NCBI GenBank assembly: GCA_016717725.1
Contig: JADKFA010000009.1
Coordinates: 1-64,000 of the forward strand
Source of the DNA: Bacteroidota bacterium
GTDB taxonomy: Bacteria; Bacteroidota; Bacteroidia; AKYH767-A; OLB10
Length of the DNA stretch: 64,000 bases
Reading direction: 5' to 3'
Shown in pieces: positions 47,134 through 56,153 of the stretch. A program made the translations under genes and the position numbers. Each line of letters opens with the position of its first letter. The first letter of the stretch is position 1. Under the pieces are notes generated by a model. That model had not been told where the DNA came from. It did no database searches and saw only the letters and a list, made by a program, of their open reading frames with translations.

Positions 47134-48246
47134 TCAATTTCTTACATCTTTATTACAAGAATCAAAAACATTAACTAGCGTATTCCTAAATTTATCTGAC
47201 CCAAAACGTTTTGCAGTTTCACGAGCTCCTTTTGACAACTGTTGCATAAACTCAGGATTTGAAGCTAAGAAAGTCAATCTGAAATCGAGTGTAGCTTCAT
47301 CTTGAACATCAATTTGAAAACCGTTCTTAGTTTCTTCAACCAATTCAGTTGGTCCACCCTGAGTTGGAGCTATTACAGGAACGCCATAACTCATGGCTTC
47401 TAAAAGTGTCATACCAAAAGTTTCAATACACAACTTTGGATTGGTTAAATTTACAACAAGATTCGCACGAGAATAAAATGCGTCTAAATCCTTTTGGACA
47501 GAAAACACTTTCAAATTAGATGGAATTAGCTGCGGAGAAAAATTAAGATTCACTTCTTCCCGAGATGTATTCAGCACCAATTCAAAATTCAAACTAGGAT
47601 GTCGAATTGCTAGTTCTATAAACTGTGGCACACCCTTATACTCCTTAAAAGAACAAACCATTAACACCGTGAACAACCCATTGTTTGAAGGGACATACTG
47701 TTTCTTTGCGGCACGATCAACAAAATTCTCTGGTAGAACATTATGCAATACACAAGCATTTACGTCCCCAATTTTTTCCTTTTGGTATAAATAATTTGAA
47801 ACATAAAAGATAGTATCTGCAGTGAAAGACGCCACCCATCTTAAAAAATATTTAAGGGCTGCGGGCTTAATATAACTTTCGTGTACATGATAAATGGTTT
47901 GCTTCTTCATACAAAAGGCAGCCAAAGCGGCTCCAAAAGGCAATAACGTATTTACATAAATAATCACATCTTCTTTTCGATACTTCATCAACTGAAAAAA
48001 TAAAAATACCTGACTAAATGAAAATGCTAACAAGCGCAAGAGTGTATTCGAATAAAATTGATATGGAAAATAATATTTAGGTGCCTCTACTTGATCCAAA
48101 AATCCCGATTTTCCTTGGCTTGTATGAATAACGATAGGGTGTCCTGAAGCTTTCAACGCATTCAATGCTTGCGAAAAAACCAGAGGACTTCCACTGAAAT
48201 CATTCAGCAGATGAACAGCAACTATTTTACTTTTTAATGTTTTCAC
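47134..48246 (-). CDS. Glycosyltransferase family 4 protein
   Basis: A 370-residue GT-B transferase. Start KIVAVHLLNDFSGSPLVFSQ shows the N-terminal nucleotide-fold loop with a Gly/Ser pair. Its donor half has VLMVCSFKEYKGVPQFIELA and the GT4 acidic motif FGMTLLEAMSYGVPVIAPTQGG, followed by TELV. Donor and acceptor sugars cannot be read. The start at 48246 directly follows the stop codon of the upstream GT gene (48247), so the two are translated from one message. It is cytoplasmic or membrane-associated and should add one residue to the repeat unit. Confidence 0.9.
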   Translation of the reverse strand: MKTLKSKIVAVHLLNDFSGSPLVFSQALNALKASGHPIVIHTSQGKSGFLDQVEAPKYYFPYQFYSNTLLRLLAFSFSQVFLFFQLMKYRKEDVIIYVNTLLPFGAALAAFCMKKQTIYHVHESYIKPAALKYFLRWVASFTADTIFYVSNYLYQKEKIGDVNACVLHNVLPENFVDRAAKKQYVPSNNGLFTVLMVCSFKEYKGVPQFIELAIRHPSLNFELVLNTSREEVNLNFSPQLIPSNLKVFSVQKDLDAFYSRANLVVNLTNPKLCIETFGMTLLEAMSYGVPVIAPTQGGPTELVEETKNGFQIDVQDEATLDFRLTFLASNPEFMQQLSKGARETAKRFGSDKFRNTLVNVFDSCNKDVRN

Positions 48247-49503
48247 TTAACTCGCTTTACGAGATAAATCATTGTATACATCTTTCAACTGATTTCCCTT
48301 CAAATTCCAATTAAATTTTTCTTGAAACATCTTCCTTGCGCCCAAACTTAAAGTATTATATAAGTTCACATCATCTTTCAATAATCGCAAGGCATCTGCG
48401 AACTTAGTTACGCTAGTATTATACCGATTATATGGAACTCTAATACCACAGTCCTTTGAAATAAACTCCCCAGGTCCTTCGTTTTGAAAACACACCACAG
48501 GAAGTCCGTATGAAAGTGCTTCCGCTACTACCATTCCAGCTCCTTCATGACTTGGAAACAAAAACACATCCGAATTCTTATACAATTTCTTATAATCACT
48601 TCTATGCAACCAAGCAATGAAAGTAACTTTATCATGAACTTCCATTTCCTTTGCTAAATTTTGCAAATACTTTTTATAGGGGCCATCGCCCACTAAAATC
48701 AGCTTCGTTTTGCTCTGCTCAACTGGTGAAAGTTGATGATAAAAACGGGCAAATGCTCTGATCGTAATATCAAATCCTTTCAATGGAACAAACCGACCAG
48801 CCGAAAGAACAGTGAACTCTGAATTTCTCTTCGTATCAATAATCTCTGTAGGGTCTTCTGAGCTCACACTTGGCATATAATAAATTTTATTCTTTGGCAA
48901 ATCCAACACTTGCTCTACACTGGAGTTCATGGTAAGCACTCGATCAGCATGACTTACTGTTTGGCGAAGCAGAGGATCCATCTTCCAAAAATATTTTTTA
49001 ATCATCCACTTCACTTCCTCCATCATATACGATCTCCAACCATAAACATGCAACACATAATCCTTTGGAATACGAGGATGATGACCAATGGGACCCCATA
49101 CAAAAGGCTTATCCAATTTCCAAAGGCTGGAGGGTGTCCAATCGTTATGAAAATTCAAATTATGCACAATATCAAATTTATAATTATTCTTATTTACAAA
49201 TCGTGGCAAGAAAAACTGCCAAAGGTAATAATACAACATAGCACCTCTACCACCCTTCTTCCAAAAACGCACCCAATAAGGTAAATCATAATACGCGAAT
49301 TGTATATTAGAAAAATCCTTACTTGAATTTTCAGTAATATATTTTTCAATATCTGCACGGGTATTTTCACGAGTAACGGCAATCACTTTATTGAACCGTG
49401 CAATTTGCAAAATAAAATTCCATCCCATTCCATCTTCCGACCCATGGTACGGATTCACGGCATAAGCACTTACCAAAACAGTTTGCTGTTGATTTGTATT
49501 CAT
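48247..49503 (-). CDS. Glycosyltransferase family 4 protein
   Basis: A 418-residue GT-B transferase. The N-terminus has VLVSAYAVNPYHGSEDGMGW, typical of a GT4 subgroup with a GSE motif at the acceptor side. The donor half contains VLSAGRFVPLKGFDITIRAF, LVGDGPYKKYLQNLAKEM and FPSHEGAGMVVAEALSYGLP with the conserved Glu. The protein ends in NQLKDVYNDL. Adjacent to another GT4 gene without a gap and 16 bases after the acetyltransferase. Sugar specificity is unknown. Confidence 0.9.
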   Translation of the reverse strand: MNTNQQQTVLVSAYAVNPYHGSEDGMGWNFILQIARFNKVIAVTRENTRADIEKYITENSSKDFSNIQFAYYDLPYWVRFWKKGGRGAMLYYYLWQFFLPRFVNKNNYKFDIVHNLNFHNDWTPSSLWKLDKPFVWGPIGHHPRIPKDYVLHVYGWRSYMMEEVKWMIKKYFWKMDPLLRQTVSHADRVLTMNSSVEQVLDLPKNKIYYMPSVSSEDPTEIIDTKRNSEFTVLSAGRFVPLKGFDITIRAFARFYHQLSPVEQSKTKLILVGDGPYKKYLQNLAKEMEVHDKVTFIAWLHRSDYKKLYKNSDVFLFPSHEGAGMVVAEALSYGLPVVCFQNEGPGEFISKDCGIRVPYNRYNTSVTKFADALRLLKDDVNLYNTLSLGARKMFQEKFNWNLKGNQLKDVYNDLSRKAS

Positions 49504-49519
49504 TTTACATTTCTATATT

Positions 49520-50248
49520 TTATGCCGACATACTCTTTGAAGAGATATTAGCTTCATCAGCACTTCTTCTTCTAATAACTCTAGCAGGCACGCCTCCAAT
49601 TACTGCATTATCGGGCATATCCTTATTGACAACGGCACCGGCCGCAACAATACAATTATTTCCAATATGTACTCCATCGAGAATTGTTACCTTCGCTCCA
49701 ATCCAACAGTTTTTTCCAATGGAAATACCTTTTCTTTGTGTTCCTTGTAATCGTATTAATTCCTGTGTATCTAAAAAACGATGATTTTCGGGGTGACAAC
49801 TAAAATACGGACCAATAATACAATCATCACCAATACTCAATCCACCAGCGCCACCAAGGTGAGCAAATTCACCGATTCCAACATTCTTCCCAATTGAAAT
49901 AAATTTTCCAATATCACTAAGTGAAAAAGAAACTTTAAGAAAAGAATAACTTCCAATCCAAGAATAATCTCCAATTGATAAACCTTCCTTGCCCCAAGCT
50001 GTCATTTGAACTTCATCACCGATCTGCACCGCCTTGCCAAAATGCGCAGAACGTTGTCCACGAATGCGAACTCCTTTGCCAATGAATAACATCCTATCTC
50101 TTTCACAAAAAATAAATTTCAATGAACGAATCAAAGAAATTAATTTATCGAATACAAATGAGAATAGCCTACCATTGCTCAAAAAAGGATCCAACCTAAA
50201 ATCAGCATTTTTCTTTTTAGCGATATGTGAAACAATTTTTCTTAGCAT
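49520..50248 (-). CDS. Left-handed beta-helix acyltransferase (WbbJ-like)
   Basis: A hexapeptide-repeat acetyltransferase of about 242 residues, expected to O- or N-acetylate a sugar in the polymer. The ATG at 50248 is chosen: it lies 1 base after the stop of the methyltransferase gene (TAA-T-ATG), while the longer frame from 50323 overlaps that gene. Isoleucine-rich hexapeptides run from IGKGVRIRG to the end, with the loop GPYFSCHPENHRF carrying the catalytic His, then GISIGKNCWIGAKVTIL, GVHIGNNCIVAAGAVV and IGGVPARVIRRR. The helical N-terminus (about 1-45) is not assigned. Acts in the cytoplasm on a nucleotide sugar or lipid-linked unit. Confidence 0.88.
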   Translation of the reverse strand: MLRKIVSHIAKKKNADFRLDPFLSNGRLFSFVFDKLISLIRSLKFIFCERDRMLFIGKGVRIRGQRSAHFGKAVQIGDEVQMTAWGKEGLSIGDYSWIGSYSFLKVSFSLSDIGKFISIGKNVGIGEFAHLGGAGGLSIGDDCIIGPYFSCHPENHRFLDTQELIRLQGTQRKGISIGKNCWIGAKVTILDGVHIGNNCIVAAGAVVNKDMPDNAVIGGVPARVIRRRSADEANISSKSMSA

Positions 50249-50249
50249 A

Positions 50250-51005
50250 TTACATTTTCCAGAAGGTAGTTTGACAAACAAACAATCCCATTGGTGCAAA
50301 ACCACTAAATTTATACATTTCATTATCTTTCAATAAATCTGCTCCAACCCAATTCACAGGGTTATCTGAATTATCCAGAATCATCCATCCTCCTTTCTTC
50401 ACTTTCGACATGAACACTTCCATACAGTCGTTGCGACGAGTAAAATCATTCATACAATCCACAAGAACAATATCCAAACTTTGATCTGGAATCAATGCCA
50501 TATCTGAAAGAGCAGATGAACCTTGCATCACTTTAATATTAAAATTCTTCTCGTGAAAGCGAAATGGATTCTCCCGAACTGTTTTTTGAATAAATCCTGC
50601 CCATTCTGGACTATGCTCATACGTGGTCACCTTCATACTTTTTTCTAAAAACCAAAGACTTGAATTTCCACCTCCTGCTTCTACTACATTCATTCCAGGT
50701 TGAACAATACTCTCTAAAAATCGAATCGCATCCATAACAATAAATGGAACCGGCTCTTCCAAAATGGGAGATCGACGCGATTGCATCCATGTTTTGAAAA
50801 TATATGGCAAACGAAAAATGCTATATGTACTTGGTGAGTTGCCTTCGTAATCCGTGAACCTCAAAGAAGCTTTTAATTCTTCTTTGTGTCCATCGTCACA
50901 AGTCCATTCAAGTGTAGTACGACCTAATAGTTGATCGATTAAAGGTATTTTATAAGAAGCAGTAATATTATGCTTCACAGGTGGTGTATATTGATTACGT
51001 TTCAT
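50250..51005 (-). CDS. SAM-dependent methyltransferase-like protein
   Basis: About 251 residues from the ATG at 51005; a longer frame reaches 51047 but would overlap the upstream gene. The central section has a Rossmann-type SAM-binding pattern: VEAGGGNSSLWFLEK as motif I, VTTYEHSPEW with the acidic end of strand 2, and LDIVLVDCMNDFTRRNDCME, then GGWMILDNSDNP. It resembles FkbM-type or class I enzymes found in polysaccharide loci. The acceptor could be a sugar hydroxyl. Tight spacing to both neighbours shows it is in the operon. Exact subfamily uncertain. Confidence 0.8.
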   Translation of the reverse strand: MKRNQYTPPVKHNITASYKIPLIDQLLGRTTLEWTCDDGHKEELKASLRFTDYEGNSPSTYSIFRLPYIFKTWMQSRRSPILEEPVPFIVMDAIRFLESIVQPGMNVVEAGGGNSSLWFLEKSMKVTTYEHSPEWAGFIQKTVRENPFRFHEKNFNIKVMQGSSALSDMALIPDQSLDIVLVDCMNDFTRRNDCMEVFMSKVKKGGWMILDNSDNPVNWVGADLLKDNEMYKFSGFAPMGLFVCQTTFWKM

Positions 51006-51025
51006 GATATATAATATGACTAATA

Positions 51026-52330
51026 TTAAATGGTGAAATAAATACATTCCCTCATTACACGGTTGAATGTTTCTTCCTTACTGACATTATTTACCATCAA
51101 ATAATTCTTTTGATTTCCTCCACTACTTAACTCATTAAACAACTTCTTATAATCAGAAGTCAATTCTGAAATAGCTCGAGTATCTAATTCTTGTTTTCTA
51201 GTCCTGATTACATCTGCATCAGCATATAGAAATACATTTAATTCTGGTTTAAAAATAAAATGGTATCCCCATTTCATAAACTTCTTCGACAAAACGATAT
51301 TAGATCTTTTAGAATCGATAATAAAATCGAAATAATAGCGATCATACAAAACAGTATAACCTCTAAGTGTATATCTAAAATAAATGTAAAATTGTCCCAA
51401 TAAATAGTCAGTATAATAATACATAAACCGAAAGAATGAGCTCATCACACTCGTATTTGTTCCTTGGCGCGGAAGACGTTCTCTCGTTTTTTTCTCCGCA
51501 TTTGCCTTTCCATGTCGCCAACTACTTAAGATGGGTAATAAAGATGGACGATGACGAAGGATCACCGTTCGCTGACGAAACTTACTTTTCAACACTTCGT
51601 TGACTTCATCGATGATGGTAGATTTTCCAGCCCCATCAACTCCACTAAAAGTAATTATAATTCCACGATGACTAATTGCATCCTTCAAAACATCGATTAA
51701 ATAACGCGCTTTATAATAGGCCAAACGGATTCCCTTATTCACAGAGCGATTTTCGATACGCACTCTAATTTTTTTCGCATGACGGGAATGTAAAGAGTAC
51801 AATTCCTCTAAAATGTTAATATTTACGCCATAACTTGAAGTCATATGAATAAATATTCCTGATCTTTCTTCTGTACTAAACGAAGAAAAATAATCTCTAT
51901 ATTTCTGTGGAACTACTGCATCATTTAGCAAATAAAAGAGTAAAATATATTCGAATGTATATGCATGCGAAGCTACTTTTAATCCAGACTTCAACACATC
52001 TACATCATCCAACACCATTGCTGCATCTAAGTAAACAATACCTTTTCGATCAAAGCGATGTAACAAATCAATTTCTAAATAAGAACCATCTTCAAATAAC
52101 AAACATGTAAACGTAGCGAATGACTTCTTATGAAATTGTACACGTTCAATATTTTTCCCTTTTTCAACAATTCGCAATATGTCCCGTAAGTCTAGTTTAG
52201 AAATTAGAATATCAACATCTGAGTTTTCTGGGATTTCATCCAAAGTGTTATGAATAAATTTCAACAAAGCGTAACGATAAGGCTTCATCTCCTTGAAAAA
52301 ATAATTCAAAAATATACGTCTCTGATTCAT
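51026..52330 (-). CDS. Nucleotidyltransferase-fold / thymidylate kinase-like fusion protein
   Basis: A 434-residue two-domain protein. Residues about 15-130 look like a nucleotidyltransferase fold: NSDVDILISK gives the Asp38/Asp40 pair and SYLEIDLLHRF gives a third acid at Asp88. Residues about 222-434 form a thymidylate kinase-like domain with P-loop GVDGAGKS (230-237), a YDRYYFDFIID motif that resembles the DRY motif of TMK, and a LID-like region. The true thymidylate kinase should lie elsewhere, so a role in making or moving a phosphoryl group on a polysaccharide precursor is possible but unproven. It follows the phosphotransferase gene by 2 bases and precedes the methyltransferase. Confidence 0.8.
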   Translation of the reverse strand: MNQRRIFLNYFFKEMKPYRYALLKFIHNTLDEIPENSDVDILISKLDLRDILRIVEKGKNIERVQFHKKSFATFTCLLFEDGSYLEIDLLHRFDRKGIVYLDAAMVLDDVDVLKSGLKVASHAYTFEYILLFYLLNDAVVPQKYRDYFSSFSTEERSGIFIHMTSSYGVNINILEELYSLHSRHAKKIRVRIENRSVNKGIRLAYYKARYLIDVLKDAISHRGIIITFSGVDGAGKSTIIDEVNEVLKSKFRQRTVILRHRPSLLPILSSWRHGKANAEKKTRERLPRQGTNTSVMSSFFRFMYYYTDYLLGQFYIYFRYTLRGYTVLYDRYYFDFIIDSKRSNIVLSKKFMKWGYHFIFKPELNVFLYADADVIRTRKQELDTRAISELTSDYKKLFNELSSGGNQKNYLMVNNVSKEETFNRVMRECIYFTI

Positions 52331-52332
52331 GA

Positions 52333-53682
52333 TTACTTAGAATTCACCTTTACGCTAGTCAAACAATCTTCAATAGCTACTATCCAAGCATCCATCATCC
52401 ATACACTTTGTATGAGTGGTTCCTTTTCGTTCAAATATTGACGTAAATAAAAACTTACATTAAACAACAAATAGAGGGCATGATGCAATTGAACATTTAT
52501 TCTATATTTTTGAATCATATGCATCACTATTGGTTGCTTCAACCAAACGTTGATGTTATCCAAAACTTCCTTATAAGATTTCTGCTGTTGCAAAATGACA
52601 GATTGATAACTAAAGTGAAACAAATCAAACAGCATAGGAATACCATTTCTTGCCATTTCCCAATCGTAAACATATAATCGTTGATCGTCACAATACATAT
52701 TCCATGGTGTAAAATCGCCATGGGATACAGAAACAGGAATAGACTCGCCCAATGAAATTGTTGAATAAAGTTGTTTTAATCCTTTTACTAAGGCTTCTAT
52801 TTTACTTTTATCTAAATTATTCTTATACTCCAATTCATTAAACAAATAATGAACATTCCCATTAATCACATTCCATGCCTCCGTTTCAGTAATAGCTTTT
52901 CGCTCGTGACTAAGCGCATATAATTCGCCAATTGCACTGGCGTGTATTGATGCTATTTTATCTGCAGAAATTGTAAATGCAGGTTTTACGTTTGAAAGAC
53001 GGGCATGACCATTTATATGTTTTGAGATTTTAGGCAAGCTCAATGTTGTAAAATCAAATTTATTTAAGGACTTCACCATATCAATTTCGTTTTTAACTAG
53101 TTTTTCAGCAGTTTCAGTTAATGGTATTTTTATAAATGCACATGTACCATCCTCACTTTGCACATCAACAACTATTTTTCGAGTAGCTCCTCTTGTACCA
53201 GTGAAAAACGAACACAATTCATGCTCTTGAATTCCATACTTTGTTTTTACTTGATCCACTAAGAATTGTTGCATTTCAAATCGGCCAGAAGAGAGTAAAT
53301 TGCCTTGGCCTAACTTCCAAACAATACGACTTACGGATACATAAATCTTTGCCTTTAAAGAATTCGAATTATACAAAGACAAGTGCATGGCTTCTTTACA
53401 ATTCGAATTAAAAAACCATCGAATAGTTCCATCTGCGTTATTAATAAAATCAAAGGAAGTACAAGAATCATCTTGTGCATTAGATAGAAAACAAGAAAAT
53501 GTATACTGTGAAATATCAATCACAAAATTCAAACTACTCTCATCAGGTTGAAAACTTTCACGAACTTCATCTACATTCTCATCCACTCTTTCAAAGGGAT
53601 CAATAATGATCATCTCCAACCCTGGCGCGAATAAATCACGCAGTAGGCTGAGATCGGTTAAGGAAAGTTTTGAACTTATCAT
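52333..53682 (-). CDS. Phosphotransferase (APH/choline-kinase fold)
   Basis: A 449-residue protein. The C-terminal half has the kinase motif VSHGDFTPWNMYCDDQRLYVYDWEMAR (shown here as SHGDFTPWNMY and VYDWEMARNG), i.e. catalytic Asp and Asn and the metal-binding Asp of aminoglycoside phosphotransferases and sugar kinases. The N-terminal half, about 1-180, is not assigned. The frame starts at 53682, overlapping the preceding gene by 47 bases; an ATG at 53613 would avoid this overlap and gives MIIIDPFERV. It lies 2 bases before the nucleotidyltransferase-kinase gene. The pair may phosphorylate a sugar or alcohol in the polymer. No antibiotic-resistance role is implied. Confidence 0.82.
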   Translation of the reverse strand: MISSKLSLTDLSLLRDLFAPGLEMIIIDPFERVDENVDEVRESFQPDESSLNFVIDISQYTFSCFLSNAQDDSCTSFDFINNADGTIRWFFNSNCKEAMHLSLYNSNSLKAKIYVSVSRIVWKLGQGNLLSSGRFEMQQFLVDQVKTKYGIQEHELCSFFTGTRGATRKIVVDVQSEDGTCAFIKIPLTETAEKLVKNEIDMVKSLNKFDFTTLSLPKISKHINGHARLSNVKPAFTISADKIASIHASAIGELYALSHERKAITETEAWNVINGNVHYLFNELEYKNNLDKSKIEALVKGLKQLYSTISLGESIPVSVSHGDFTPWNMYCDDQRLYVYDWEMARNGIPMLFDLFHFSYQSVILQQQKSYKEVLDNINVWLKQPIVMHMIQKYRINVQLHHALYLLFNVSFYLRQYLNEKEPLIQSVWMMDAWIVAIEDCLTSVKVNSK

Positions 53683-54937
53683 GACAGTGACCTTTTATAC
53701 GCTCACTGTGAACAAGAGGTTCTACTGCTACTGTAAAAACTAGAAATAAATAAAAGATAATTCCATAGTTAGTTTCTCCAAAAATCCCGAACTCGGTAAG
53801 AGAATTAACCAAAAGTGGAATTAAAATAAGACCTATCGATTGTTTTAATGCCTTATCAGCCACTTTGCTTGCAAAAAATAGAAATACAGACAACTGAATC
53901 AAAACAAGCAAAAGGCCGCCCATTCCAAGCCCCAGTAACACCTGCAAAAAGGTGTTATGTGTCATTGCTCCTGCATATGCATTTAAAGAATCGAATTTAT
54001 CGACATAATCAATACGCATATATCCAAATCCTAGCCAGGGTTCCTTTGGGAAATTATAAGTCAATAGATCCTGCCAAAATGGGATTCGACCAGTAAGTGT
54101 AAATAATTCTGAGACTTGCCCTTGCTTTACAAAGAAAGAGTAACCTGCAATGGGAACTAAGGCAATAGTTCCTATGATAATTGCTAACTTGCTAACCTTA
54201 CTTCCATACAAAATTGCATATACAATTAAAACCAACAACAACCCTATCATCGAAGAGCGCGAACCTGTTAATATTAATTGCTGGGTGAGGAGGAGCATTG
54301 ATAGGGCAACGCTAATTCGCAATTTTCCCTGATGAAAAAGCATGGGAAGGTAACAACTTATTCCAATCACAAACAACATTCCTAATTCATTTGGATTGAT
54401 GATAAATCCACCTAATCGACTTACACTTCCACCATGTGTTAATCGATAAAATTTATCTGGATCAAGAAATATTCCCAGAATAAATCCCAATGAGACCATT
54501 AAAATAGCTGGTGCGATAATTCTATGTAATTCGAAATAGTTTTGTGGATCACGTTTTTTATAGGTGTAAAAAACACTCATAAACATCCAGGCAAAAATAA
54601 ACCCTTCAAAATCCATTATCCATTGCAAGGCGCTCGCTTGAAATGAGCTTGTCCAAAAGAGAGAAGCTGCGCCCAACAATAAATAAAATCCGTAAAGCAC
54701 CCAAGGTGCTATTTGTAAAAATTTATTACTATTTGATTTTACTTTTCTACTTTGAAAAAACAAAACCATCGACAATAGAATAGTAATTATAATTCTTAAA
54801 CTTGCCTTTGTAACTTGAACAATTACAATATTATCAGTGAGTACAAAATAAGAAATTATTCTCAACGCCAATAATAAGATCAAAAAGCGCTGGATACGTT
54901 TTGCCCATTGAGAAGAAAGCAAATATTCCTTTGTCAT
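53636..54937 (-). CDS. O-antigen ligase/polymerase family protein (Wzy-like)
   Basis: An inner-membrane protein of 433 residues with 10-12 helices and a large periplasmic loop between the later helices (about 265-325: FTLTGRIPFWQDLLTYNF, then WLGFGYMRIDYVD, then AGAMTHNTFLQVLLGLGMGG), which is typical of Wzy_C-type proteins. SRSSMIGLLLVLIVY lies before the loop. It should polymerise the repeat units on undecaprenyl diphosphate in the periplasm, as a Wzx, a Wzc and a Wza are coded beside it, although ligation cannot be excluded. It overlaps the upstream glycosyltransferase by 4 bases and the downstream phosphotransferase by up to 47 bases. Confidence 0.88.
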   Translation of the reverse strand: MTKEYLLSSQWAKRIQRFLILLLALRIISYFVLTDNIVIVQVTKASLRIIITILLSMVLFFQSRKVKSNSNKFLQIAPWVLYGFYLLLGAASLFWTSSFQASALQWIMDFEGFIFAWMFMSVFYTYKKRDPQNYFELHRIIAPAILMVSLGFILGIFLDPDKFYRLTHGGSVSRLGGFIINPNELGMLFVIGISCYLPMLFHQGKLRISVALSMLLLTQQLILTGSRSSMIGLLLVLIVYAILYGSKVSKLAIIIGTIALVPIAGYSFFVKQGQVSELFTLTGRIPFWQDLLTYNFPKEPWLGFGYMRIDYVDKFDSLNAYAGAMTHNTFLQVLLGLGMGGLLLVLIQLSVFLFFASKVADKALKQSIGLILIPLLVNSLTEFGIFGETNYGIIFYLFLVFTVAVEPLVHSERIKGHCHDKFKTFLNRSQPTA

Positions 54938-56070
54938 AACTGTACGGTTGGTGTTTCATAATCGTAAAGGTCGAGCAGTTTCTTAGTAACTGCACACCAT
55001 GAAAATTCAATCTTTACCATCTCTTTTGCTTGTTTTCCAAATTCTAAATATTCACCTGTTTGGTAAGCCTTTAAAAATTTGAACATTGCATTTTCAATAC
55101 TTTTACTTGTACTTTGACGAATGTGGTAACCTGCATTATACCTTTCGACATCAGCGCCCACATTGGTAGCTGTACTTACGATAAGTGCTTTTCCTAATGC
55201 ACCAGCTTCAAGAACCGCAATGGGTGAACCTTCTGAACGAGAAGGATGACAAAACACATCCATATTTGCTATTCGATTAAGTTTATCTTTTCCATAGCGT
55301 GCACCCATAAAAAGAACACGCCTTTCAATTTTATATACTTTACACAATGCTTCCAGTTGAGGTCGGTCGGGTCCATCACCTATTAACCATAGTTCTCCTT
55401 CACCTCCCTTTTTGCAATAACTTGCAAATCCTTCCAATAAAAAGTCGAGACCTTTGTAATAGGTATCTAATCGTCCACAAAAACCAAATACAGGCACATT
55501 TCGATTCTTCATGGCTGTAAATTCGAAAGCCAATTCTTTAAAATCTTGTCCATTCGGAATAACAACTTTATTGCTTAATCTAATAATAGTACCGAGATGG
55601 TCGAATTCACTTTGTCCCAACAATTGAACGGCTTTAGCATTTCGCAGAATAGATTTTTCGTATCTACTGATGTAGATTTTTTTAATCCACTTATTCTTTT
55701 CCAAAGCAATTTTGTTGAATGCACCATGAGGAGTGTACACATATTCGAAATTCATTTCCTTCAACAGTCGAGTCAATTTATAAAAGTCAGTGATGAATCC
55801 ACCGTGAACATGAAATATGGTACCCTTCTTTTCAAGTGAAACTGCATACATCATGTTAGGATCTAAGTCTCTATAGATGGGTTGCGATCTAAACAAACGA
55901 GTGGGAAATGGTCGAGGATAAACTGCTTCCGTTGGAGTTTTGGTGATTCCCCATATTTCCACTGGTACTTGTTGCGTATGTAAACTCATGGCAAGCTGAT
56001 GAGCTACCTTGTTCACCCCATTCATTCGATTGGGATTCGCCTTACCAAGTACTACATGAATCACCTTCAT
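54934..56070 (-). CDS. Glycosyltransferase family 4 protein
   Basis: A 378-residue GT-B transferase. It begins with KVIHVVLGKANPNRMNGVNK, which carries the glycine-rich acceptor loop, and has FGFCGRLDTYYKGLDFLLEG at mid-protein, then VLFMGARYGKDKL, and FCHPSRSEGSPIAVLEAGALG with the conserved Glu of GT4. It overlaps the Wzy-like gene by 4 bases and comes after the flippase by 83 bases. The sugar is unknown; it probably adds one residue to the repeat unit on the cytoplasmic face. Confidence 0.9.
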   Translation of the reverse strand: MKVIHVVLGKANPNRMNGVNKVAHQLAMSLHTQQVPVEIWGITKTPTEAVYPRPFPTRLFRSQPIYRDLDPNMMYAVSLEKKGTIFHVHGGFITDFYKLTRLLKEMNFEYVYTPHGAFNKIALEKNKWIKKIYISRYEKSILRNAKAVQLLGQSEFDHLGTIIRLSNKVVIPNGQDFKELAFEFTAMKNRNVPVFGFCGRLDTYYKGLDFLLEGFASYCKKGGEGELWLIGDGPDRPQLEALCKVYKIERRVLFMGARYGKDKLNRIANMDVFCHPSRSEGSPIAVLEAGALGKALIVSTATNVGADVERYNAGYHIRQSTSKSIENAMFKFLKAYQTGEYLEFGKQAKEMVKIEFSWCAVTKKLLDLYDYETPTVQL

Positions 56071-56153
56071 TGTTAGCTCGTTTTACGTGTAAGATCAATG
56101 TAAGGTTTCGAAAGAAAAGTATAAAACAAGTTTACTTTTTTTCAACAAATGGA

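Noticed and set aside
51026..52330. The TMK-like fusion as the cell's thymidylate kinase.
   Set aside because: It is twice the usual length, fused to a nucleotidyltransferase fold and embedded in polysaccharide genes, so a housekeeping role is unlikely.
52333..53682. The APH-fold gene as an antibiotic-resistance gene.
   Set aside because: It sits in a polysaccharide operon with a long unassigned N-terminal half; the fold is shared by many sugar and small-molecule kinases.
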